NCBI GenBank assembly: GCA_047618505.1
Contig: JBLHLB010000031.1
Span: 1 to 21,547, forward strand
Length of the DNA: 21,547 nt
Source of the DNA: JBLHLB01 sp047618505
GTDB lineage: Bacteria; Planctomycetota; UBA1135; GCA-002686595
Reading direction: 5' to 3'
The notes below the pieces were generated by a model, which was not told the DNA's origin, did not search any database, and worked only from the letters and a program-made list of their open reading frames with translations. A program made the position numbers and the translations under genes. Numbering within the stretch: the stretch's first letter is position 1; each line of letters opens with the position of its first letter. This document shows, piece by piece, positions 7,333 through 13,608 of the stretch.

Positions 7333-8460
7333 TTGAAACAAACAGACGACAGCTGGGACCTGCCGACCGTCGGACCCGATGTGACCAAGGCGCGTACGCT
7401 GCCCGGATGGGTCCACGGCGACGGGCGATTTCTGGAGATGACCAAGTCTGTGATCCTCCCCGGAGCCTGGGGCTATGTAGGGCATGGCGGGGAGATTCCA
7501 GCTGCGGGGGATGTTCTCCCCACAAGGCTCTTTCCTGGGTCCTTGGATGAACCCGGGGCCCTGACCCGGGACGAAAAGGGGAGCTTGCGGCTCATCTCCA
7601 ACGTGTGTACCCACAGGGCCAATCTGGTGGTGCGGGAGGCGGGGAATTGCCGTGAGCTGCGGTGCAACTACCACGGGCGGCGGTTCGCCCTCGATGGGAG
7701 CCTGCGGGGGAGTCCGGGCTTCGAGGGTGCCTGCAACTTTCCGAGTGCGACCGATGATCTGCCGGCCTTCGACTGCGGGGAAATAGGACCGGCGATTTTT
7801 GGGGCACTGAAGCCCACCCTGTCCTTTCCCGATTGGACTGATCCGCTACGCGCTCGTCTTGGACATCTGCCCTGGGATCAGCTGAAGCCCATGCCAGAAC
7901 GGGACCGTGACTTCGAAGTCAAGGCGAGCTGGATTCTCTACGTGGAGAACTACCTTGAGGGCTTTCACGTGCCCTATGTGCACCCTGGTTTGTCTGCTGC
8001 CATTGACGTGGGCACCTACTCCCATGAGCTTTTTCCCTGGGGCACATTGCAGGTGGCGGAGGCGCGTCCTGATGAGGCTGCCCTGCCGACCTCCCCCTTG
8101 GACGGTGGGCGCCGAGTGGCTGGGCACTATCTTTGGCTTTTCCCCGGCACGATGCTGAACCTCTACCCCTGGGGGCTGTCCTTGAATGCCGTGGAACCTC
8201 TGGCGGTGGATCGCACCCTGGTCCGCTTCCGAACGTTTGTGTGGGATGAATCCAAGCTCGACCAAGGGGCCGGAGCTGACCTGGATCAAGTCGAGATCGA
8301 GGATGAGCAGGTCGTCGAGGCTTGTCAGCGCGGCAACACATCAAGGGCCTACGGCAGTGGCCGCTATGCCCCCTTGCACGAAGCGGGAATGCACCGCTTC
8401 CATCGATTGCTTCTCGAAGTTCTACGCGGTGGTTGGAAGGACGCGCATCAGCGGGCGTAG
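7333..8460 (+). CDS. Rieske non-heme iron oxygenase alpha subunit
   Basis: The 375-residue protein (from the TTG at 7333; an alternative TTG at 7327 adds two residues) has an N-terminal Rieske domain with CTH at 92-94 and CNYH at 111-114, the 2Cys-2His ligands of a [2Fe-2S] cluster. The catalytic SRPBCC-type domain has the mononuclear iron site in ENYLEGFHVPYVHPGL: N206, with H212 and H217 as ligands. An acidic helix (QVEIEDEQVVEACQRG) supplies the likely third ligand, about D324. The NYLEGFHVPYVHPGL sequence followed by an ID-GTYSHELF segment resembles choline-monooxygenase-like members more than naphthalene-type dioxygenases. Such enzymes oxidise small organic substrates with O2, taking electrons from a separate reductase. 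No reductase or ferredoxin gene is in the window, so the substrate is open. Its 3' end abuts the remains of a convergent pseudogene. Confidence 0.9.
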   Translation: MKQTDDSWDLPTVGPDVTKARTLPGWVHGDGRFLEMTKSVILPGAWGYVGHGGEIPAAGDVLPTRLFPGSLDEPGALTRDEKGSLRLISNVCTHRANLVVREAGNCRELRCNYHGRRFALDGSLRGSPGFEGACNFPSATDDLPAFDCGEIGPAIFGALKPTLSFPDWTDPLRARLGHLPWDQLKPMPERDRDFEVKASWILYVENYLEGFHVPYVHPGLSAAIDVGTYSHELFPWGTLQVAEARPDEAALPTSPLDGGRRVAGHYLWLFPGTMLNLYPWGLSLNAVEPLAVDRTLVRFRTFVWDESKLDQGAGADLDQVEIEDEQVVEACQRGNTSRAYGSGRYAPLHEAGMHRFHRLLLEVLRGGWKDAHQRA

Positions 8461-9491
8461 GCACCCTTGGCGGTGACAACTTCGAGGGCATCGAGCTCAG
8501 GGGAATAGGCCGTCTGGGTGCCCCTGCAGGCACATCCGGTGTCGAGTCCAAGGTTCACGAGTTTTCCCCTGGAGGAATTGACTCTGTACCTTGCTGGTCT
8601 CGATGGCCGTGAGTGGGCCAATCTAGCAGCGGCGGTCGCGTCAATAGCAATCGACTCCGGGTTTGCAGATTGAAGCTTCACAAGCGCGATCTTCGCCTGC
8701 CCAAGGGCAGCGAGCTGCACTTCAAGTTGTTCGTCGATGAATTCGATTGCACGTGTCGCAGCGCTTCGTACCCGACCTACGCTGTCGGTCGCGATAGTTG
8801 TCGCAGAGGGCGTTTACGACCTGGGCGGCGCGCCGCGGATCTGCGTCGCCATAGGTCACGACGATTACGCCGGAGTTGCGCTCGCTCTCGGTAGCCAGGG
8901 TGCGCGCGATGATTGCGTCGACCGCGTTCTCCAAAGGGACCGTCCGCAGGCGAAAAGAGCGGCCGAGGGTTTTGCCTTCCCATGTCAGCCTGAAACGCAG
9001 GTCGTGGAAGTCGATAGTCTCTTCGCCAAGGTTTGACACCACCATGGTGTCATGCTCACCGTGGAACAGGCCACACTCGGTAATGACGAGGTTGCCTTCG
9101 TCGGTGAATTCTAAGTCGACAGCGGCCGGCACCATGGGATGGCGATCGATGACTCAGGCCCGCACGCTTGTCTCGCGCGCCGTTTGACTATTGCCGAAGC
9201 TGGCCTTCCGGGGGGCGCGGTGGACGTCCGTCGTGCGATCTCACGTGAGCGTAGCACGGCCATTTAGCTCTCTGTGGCCGGGGCAGATGCCAGGGCGGCG
9301 AGCTGGCCGATGAAGCCGCTGGTGGCACCGGGATCTTCGAGCAACAGAGTGGCCTGTGCCCGATTGAGGGCGCGTGATGTGGCAAGCCAACCAATGGCAC
9401 AGACGAGGGCTGCGACGGTGCCAAAAACAATCGTCCACTTACACTTCTCCAGCGTCCCCAGAATATCCCGGCACGAGAGCGGCGGCTCATC
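8461..9491 (-). pseudogene. Decayed Wzz/Wzc-type polysaccharide co-polymerase
   Basis: No single frame is long, but joining frames on the reverse strand rebuilds the N-terminal and periplasmic part of a Wzz/Wzc chain-length protein. From 9491 to 9267 one frame reads PLSCRDILGTLEKCKWTIVF, a hydrophobic first membrane helix, then ALNRAQATLLLEDPG, and hits TAA at 9266-9264. The same frame resumes with MAVLRSREIARRT, the usual next Wzz segment. A different frame supplies FRLRTVPLENAVDAIIAR and GVIVVTYGDADPRRAAQVVN plus ALCDNY (9135-8790), matching the conserved block before the periplasmic coiled coil. Near 8790 the frame shifts again to AATRAIEFIDEQLEVQLAAL (to about 8640), and coiled-coil-like sequence continues in other frames to about 8461. 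No start codon is in frame, and the second membrane helix and any tyrosine-kinase domain are absent. The gene is broken by at least one stop and several frameshifts. No other capsule or exopolysaccharide genes are nearby. Confidence 0.75.
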
Positions 9492-9540
9492 GGTCCGTTA
9501 GACTTTGTTCCCGGTGCTAATCGCTTGGTGATCCCTTTCC

Positions 9541-9585
9541 CTGGGGCCTATCTGTCTGTGCCCCAGCGTAAGGTGCGGGGCACAG
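9541..9585. promoter_or_regulatory. Two mutually exclusive hairpins
   Basis: CTGGGGC at 9541-9547 can pair with GCCCCAG at 9560-9566. Alternatively CTGTGCCCC at 9556-9564 can pair with GGGGCACAG at 9577-9585. The two stems share bases 9560-9564, so only one can form at a time, as in attenuators. There is no T-run after the second stem, and the desaturase start is almost 400 bases away, so a regulatory role is speculative. The element could equally be the decayed 5' region of the adjacent pseudogene. Confidence 0.35.
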
Positions 9586-9611
9586 GATGTGGGGCGGCCG
9601 GGTCACTTCAG

Positions 9612-9643
9612 GGCCTGGGGAGCCAGGGGCCTGGGGAGCCAGG
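9612..9643. repeat. 16-base GC-rich tandem repeat, two exact copies plus degenerate partials
   Basis: The unit GGCCTGGGGAGCCAGG occurs at 9612-9627 and again at 9628-9643, followed by degenerate partial copies (GGTCTGGGG, GGCCTGGGG) to about 9661. The unit is itself nearly self-complementary at its ends (GGCCTGG/CCAGG). It looks like a small expanding minisatellite in non-coding DNA. Confidence 0.8.
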
Positions 9644-9937
9644 GGTCTGGGGGCCTGGGGGTGGGATTGGTCCCTCGGATTTCCCCTAATGAGACTCCGT
9701 CCCGGCCACAGGAGGGGTGGTTCTCAGGCGGGCGACACGGGCGTATGTTATAGGAAAAACCTCGACAAGAGTTGATCGGTGAATCACCAGGGTGGATCTA
9801 GTGGGTTGTGTCTGGGGGCGGCATCGGTACTCTCCGCCTAGGCGTGGGCCGTCCACTTCCCGGGGTTACCACGAACACCCATCAACCCAGCTGCATAAAT
9901 GGTCGCTTTCACCAAGGCCTAAGCAGCTCCCCAGATG

Positions 9938-9958
9938 CGAATTGGTAACCCTAATTCG
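9938..9958. promoter_or_regulatory. Inverted repeat just upstream of the desaturase start, possible operator
   Basis: CGAATT at 9938-9943 and AATTCG at 9953-9958 are exact reverse complements separated by nine bases containing GGTAACC. The site ends 11 bases before the desaturase ATG, so a bound regulator would block transcription or the leader could fold over the ribosome site. Desaturase genes are often controlled by fatty-acid-responsive repressors, but no such regulator is in the window. Confidence 0.35.
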
Positions 9959-9969
9959 GTTCCGAGGCT

Positions 9970-11052
9970 ATGACTGAACAATCCGCCAGCACGGCACCCG
10001 CAGGACGAAACGGACCGAAGACACCCCCGGGTTTCCGGCCCGACTGGATCAACCTGACAACGATCGTCGTGATCCACCTGCTTGGTATCTATGCCATCGT
10101 CTATATGGCGACGGTTAACTTCTCCTGGCTGACCGTGGGGCTGGGTTTGCTGTGGTTCATTTGTTGTGGGCTTTCAATCACAGGTGGATACCACCGACTG
10201 TTTGCCCACCGTGCCTATACGGCGAACGCGCCGATGCGCCTTTTCTTCGCGCTCTTCGGGGCTGCGTCGGTGCAGAACTCGATTCTAAAGTGGGCCTCGG
10301 ATCACCGCCGGCACCACTCGGACGTGGACACGGATCTTGACCCCTACGACATCAACCGGGGCTTCCTATGGGCCCATATTGGATGGGTTGTTGCCGCCGG
10401 TCGCCCCGCGGATACTGTTCGTCGCCGCGATTTGGAGGCAGACCCCATCGTCATGTTCCAGAAGCGGTACCTCATACCCCTCACGGTCTTGGTTGCCGCG
10501 GTGATTCCCTTCGCCCTTGGTAGCCTTTGGGGTGACGCGATTGGCGCGGTGCTTGTGGCGGGCTTCCTGCGGCTTGTGGTGCAGTGGCACGTGACCTTCA
10601 TGATCAACTCCTGGGCCCATACGTTTGGGCGCCAGAACTACGGCACCCAGACTTCGGCCCGCGATAGCGTGATTCTCGCCCTGGTGTCCTTTGGCGAGGG
10701 TTATCACAGTTTCCACCACCGCTTCCCGAGCGACTACCGCAACGGCATCAAGTGGTACCACGTTGATCCCACCAAGTGGCTGATCTGGACCATGGCACGC
10801 ATCGGCTTCACGAAGGAACTGCGTCGCACCGCTGCCGACCGCATCCAAAAGGCACGCGCTGAAGCCGGTCGGCGAGCCGTCGCGGTGCGCGAAGTAGCGA
10901 TCGCAAGTGTCGGTGCTGCGAAGGCAAAGGTTGACGCTGCGACAGCCGCCGCCGCTTCCTCAGGCTTGATCGCCGCCGCCGGCACGCGCGCGGCGGGCGT
11001 ACCTCGCCCGGCTGACCGCTCGCGGGAATCTGTCAGCAACTCGGACAGCTAG
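9970..11052 (+). CDS. Membrane fatty acid desaturase (stearoyl-CoA/delta-9 type)
   Basis: The 360-residue protein has the three histidine boxes of the acyl-CoA/acyl-lipid desaturase family: HRLFAH at 75-80, HRRHH at 112-116 and HSFHH at 246-250, plus a conserved NSWAHTFG at 213-220. Hydrophobic segments at about 28-70, 88-100 and 165-205 are the expected membrane helices, placing the di-iron centre on the cytoplasmic face. The enzyme introduces a cis double bond into saturated acyl chains, adjusting membrane fluidity, using O2 and an external electron donor. The core ends near residue 285. It is followed by an unusual Ala/Arg/Lys-rich tail of about 75 residues, helix-prone and then Ser/Arg-rich, that I do not recognise. 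The ATG at 9970 is the only reasonable start; the ribosome site is weak (GAGG two bases away). A strong terminator follows. Confidence 0.93.
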   Translation: MTEQSASTAPAGRNGPKTPPGFRPDWINLTTIVVIHLLGIYAIVYMATVNFSWLTVGLGLLWFICCGLSITGGYHRLFAHRAYTANAPMRLFFALFGAASVQNSILKWASDHRRHHSDVDTDLDPYDINRGFLWAHIGWVVAAGRPADTVRRRDLEADPIVMFQKRYLIPLTVLVAAVIPFALGSLWGDAIGAVLVAGFLRLVVQWHVTFMINSWAHTFGRQNYGTQTSARDSVILALVSFGEGYHSFHHRFPSDYRNGIKWYHVDPTKWLIWTMARIGFTKELRRTAADRIQKARAEAGRRAVAVREVAIASVGAAKAKVDAATAAAASSGLIAAAGTRAAGVPRPADRSRESVSNSDS

Positions 11053-11073
11053 CCAGCTGGGCCCGCTAGCTGG
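11053..11073. terminator. Small hairpin directly after the desaturase stop codon
   Basis: CCAGCT at 11053-11058 pairs with AGCTGG at 11068-11073, with a nine-base loop. It begins right after the TAG stop and precedes the larger terminator hairpin. It may help termination or protect the 3' end. Confidence 0.4.
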
Positions 11074-11078
11074 GTTCG

Positions 11079-11117
11079 AAAAGGAGCGCGTCGGCGATTG
11101 GCCGGTGCGCTCCTTTT
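11079..11117. terminator. Bidirectional intrinsic terminator
   Basis: AAAAGGAGCGC at 11079-11089 is the exact reverse complement of GCGCTCCTTTT at 11107-11117. Inside, CGGC (11092-11095) can pair with GCCG (11101-11104), extending the hairpin. The A-run and T-run at the foot of the stem give each strand a short U-tract. The hairpin lies between the convergent desaturase gene (ending at 11052) and the ChaN-like lipoprotein gene (ending at 11152), so it can terminate both. Confidence 0.75.
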
Positions 11118-11151
11118 GCTTTGGGTCCAACCCGAAGGTCGGATGAACGCA

Positions 11152-13374
11152 TTATCGAGGTCCGCCCAGTCCGGGCAGCCAGTGCAGGGTCATCTGGTCA
11201 CTGGTGTCGCGCGTCTGATCCCTGAGTGCCCGCATGGTCGCGGCGGATGCGCAGAACTCCGCTGGAAGAATGAGGACGTTCTTGCGGCCTTCGCTGAACA
11301 GCGTTTCTAGAACCTCCGACAAGGGACGCGTTTCGTCCATGGTGGCGATGCGTAGGCGGTTGAACCGACTCTGCGCGGCCAGGGGATCATTCTCCTCCAG
11401 GGCGAACCATGCTTCGCGTTCCGCTTCCCCGAGACCCGCGGGTAGCACGAGGATGGTGGTGCCGCCAAAGGCTCCGGGGCTGCTCGGTGGGGGGGAATCC
11501 TCCATATCTGCCGCCAAGATGACCGCGTCTAAGGGAGTGGATGTCCCGGGGGCAGGCTCCTCTTCCAGAATTGCGAGGGCCATGTCGCCCGTCTGGGCAG
11601 CGCGGATGAGACCCCAGCGGGCGGCCCGGGGACTCGCACCGGTCATGTGATAGAGACTCCGCTGTGCAGTCTCGCTTGCGGGCAACTCGAGCCCAAGAAG
11701 GGAGCAAATTGTGTTCGTGTGATTCGCTTCAACGAACCAGGGATCGTTCGCGGTGGTGACCAATGTGGTTTCGATACCGGCCTTGGCGTAGACAGCCAGC
11801 TCGCCCTGCCACCATTCGTTGTCCGTGGCGCCGGCGACCACGTGAATGATGCGCCTGGGGAGACCATCTTCCCCGGCGAATTCCGGCAGAGACATGGGGG
11901 TGTCGCTGAGGTGACTGTATTGGCGCGGCGTGAAGGCGACGCTGGTTACGTCTAGGCCGCTGGAGTGTAGACCTGCGACAACTGCGATTGTTCCGCCTGT
12001 TCCCTGACCGGCGACGACGACCCGATTGCCGTCGACGGGCATGTTGCGTGTGATGTAGCCGCGCAGGGAAGCAATGCCCTGGGTTAGGACGGCGGCGTCC
12101 TCTGCAAAGGTGTCTGGCCAGAACCAAGAGCCGGCGGCCACCAGATCTTCTTGGACAGCGCGGTAGGGCGCTTCGACAACTGCGATGGCGCAGTCTTCTC
12201 CAAGTCGGGCGCGCCACAGGGCTAGGCCTTCCTTCGGAGTGGAGCCAGCTTCTCCGAGCCAGATCAGTAGCGGCACAGGGGTTTCAGCGCTGGCGGATTT
12301 CGGGAGATGCAGGCGATAGCGAAGCTCGCGGGAAACCTCGAGGCTGTAGGTGCCTCCGCTGATATCACTCGCCTCGGCGCTAGCGAAGACAACGAAGTCC
12401 GCCACCGCGGGGCCACCGATGCCCGCAAGGGTCGGATTGGAGGTGGGCACGATGTCAATCGTCAGGACGTTCGCATCGGGTGCGCGCATGCGTAGCTGAT
12501 GCACCGTTCCGTCCCAGTACTTGGTATGAAAGCCGCCATTGACGTGCACGACTTGCTTGCCCGGGTGGTCTATCAGGGCCTGTGCGCAAGCGTCGCCCAT
12601 GGCGTTGTCCCAGAGGGATTGACCAGCGAAGATGCGCGGGTCGCCGGGATCCTTGGGACCGCCCATCATGGCCAGGTGCCCGCGAACCGCGTTGTCGACT
12701 CGGCGCCAATACTGGGGCCGGTTGGGGAGAAATTCTGCGGGTAGGATCGCACGTTCCTCCGGGGAAAGGGTGCCCAGTACCTCTTCGCCTTCCATGGCGA
12801 AACGGCGCCGTAGGGGGGCGGGGAAGTTGGCCGCGATGACAGCCAAGCCTTCGCGCTTGGCCCGCTCGATCATGGGCCGGTATCCGGTCTGATAATTTGA
12901 CCAGGGCCGTGAGGAGGCCAGGAACTCAGCCTCGCCAATCCTCCCAGCTAGATAGTCGTCGAGGGAGCCTTGGGTGTCGCGCTCGAACATCTCCATGGAA
13001 AGCACGACCTCACCATCACGTTTGGCCACAAGGCCGGCCAAGACGGCATCCTCGAAGCGATGGGTGGTTTCGTCCAGGTGCGTCTCCCCAAGAAAGACCA
13101 CATCGGCCTGGGCCAGACGCTCAAGCATCTGATCGAAGCTAAGGACATCCCCTGTGTGCCCATCCCTAATGGAAACACTGCTCGTGATCGAGGGCGCACT
13201 CCAAGGTAGCTGTTCCGTTTCGAAGGCCTCGAGGTACTCAGAGTCTGCCTGGTCAGGCGCGCGACTTGTCGTAGAGCAGGCGACCAGGCTTGCACCGGCG
13301 GCCAGGAGCAAGGCTGAGAGCGTGCCCCGAGTCGAAAGAGGTCTAGCGTTGGCGAAGTGCGAGGGCATCGTCAT
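11152..13374 (-). CDS. Lipoprotein with ChaN-like (heme-binding/Tiki-like) domain fused to an alpha/beta-hydrolase-like domain
   Basis: The 740-residue protein has a lipoprotein signal with lipobox LVAC, so C33 should be the lipidated residue. Residues about 70-330 match the ChaN/Cofac_haem_bdg family: VVFLGETHLDE at 93-102, a VVLSMEMFERD segment (123-133), PWSNYQTGYRPMIE, AANFP and HVNGGFHTKYWDG (277-289). Family members bind heme or act as Tiki-like metalloproteins. Residues about 345-565 look like an alpha/beta-hydrolase (LIWLGEAG, then VVVAGQGTGGTIAVVAG at 452-468). The nucleophile elbow reads GQGTG, with Gly458 where the catalytic Ser should be. The last 170 residues are unrecognised. 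The start could be ATG 13374 or 13368; neither has a Shine-Dalgarno. It is divergent from the RND gene. The ChaN assignment is secure, the hydrolase fold likely, and the combined function unknown. Confidence 0.82.
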   Translation of the reverse strand: MTMPSHFANARPLSTRGTLSALLLAAGASLVACSTTSRAPDQADSEYLEAFETEQLPWSAPSITSSVSIRDGHTGDVLSFDQMLERLAQADVVFLGETHLDETTHRFEDAVLAGLVAKRDGEVVLSMEMFERDTQGSLDDYLAGRIGEAEFLASSRPWSNYQTGYRPMIERAKREGLAVIAANFPAPLRRRFAMEGEEVLGTLSPEERAILPAEFLPNRPQYWRRVDNAVRGHLAMMGGPKDPGDPRIFAGQSLWDNAMGDACAQALIDHPGKQVVHVNGGFHTKYWDGTVHQLRMRAPDANVLTIDIVPTSNPTLAGIGGPAVADFVVFASAEASDISGGTYSLEVSRELRYRLHLPKSASAETPVPLLIWLGEAGSTPKEGLALWRARLGEDCAIAVVEAPYRAVQEDLVAAGSWFWPDTFAEDAAVLTQGIASLRGYITRNMPVDGNRVVVAGQGTGGTIAVVAGLHSSGLDVTSVAFTPRQYSHLSDTPMSLPEFAGEDGLPRRIIHVVAGATDNEWWQGELAVYAKAGIETTLVTTANDPWFVEANHTNTICSLLGLELPASETAQRSLYHMTGASPRAARWGLIRAAQTGDMALAILEEEPAPGTSTPLDAVILAADMEDSPPPSSPGAFGGTTILVLPAGLGEAEREAWFALEENDPLAAQSRFNRLRIATMDETRPLSEVLETLFSEGRKNVLILPAEFCASAATMRALRDQTRDTSDQMTLHWLPGLGGPR

Positions 13375-13608
13375 TGGGGGTTGTGGACCGAAGAGGAGGA
13401 AAGCTAGCGGCTTCCCCTGTGTTGCTTCATTCTCCCCCTAACTCTGGCGGGATGCGAGGGGCATAGGCTGTTGTCTCTTCACGGGTTGCAATGGGGATTC
13501 GCCTGCAGGGAGGAATCCACTCCTCCGGGGAGCCAAACCAAGTACCCTTTGGCACGCGTTCCCCCACGGAACTCGAGTAGCGCCTCGCTAGCCCCCATTC
13601 CGCTCCGG

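Larger units (their letters stand above)
9492..9969. other. Intergenic region upstream of the desaturase gene
   Basis: This 478-base stretch holds no credible gene. It contains a pair of overlapping hairpins (9541-9585), a GC-rich tandem repeat (9612-9643 plus degenerate partial copies), a short palindrome GGTGAATCACC (9778-9788) and an inverted repeat close to the desaturase start (9938-9958). The sequence TATGTTATAGG near 9744-9754 is AT-rich and might contain a -10 element. Short open frames here are translations of the repeat and were not accepted. Confidence 0.6.

Noticed and set aside
7125..7550. Rightward 141-codon frame overlapping the Rieske gene start
   Set aside because: Its second half is the wrong frame of the Rieske domain, and its first half lies in the probable promoter region; no recognisable protein features.
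7919..8551. Leftward 210-codon frame across the Rieske gene 3' half
   Set aside because: Pro/Arg-rich shadow of the catalytic domain; it does not match the Wzz remnant, which uses other frames.
9612..9661. Possible CRISPR-like repeats
   Set aside because: The copies are directly adjacent, with no spacers, only 16 bases long, and no cas genes are nearby; it is a simple tandem repeat.
9587..9775. Small rightward ORF of 62 codons
   Set aside because: Most of it is a translation of the GC-rich tandem repeat, giving a Gly/Trp-rich low-complexity product.
13471..13608. 46-codon N-terminal extension of the RND transporter from a TTG
   Set aside because: The added sequence lacks structure, has no ribosome site and would precede the normal cytoplasmic N-terminus of the first helix.
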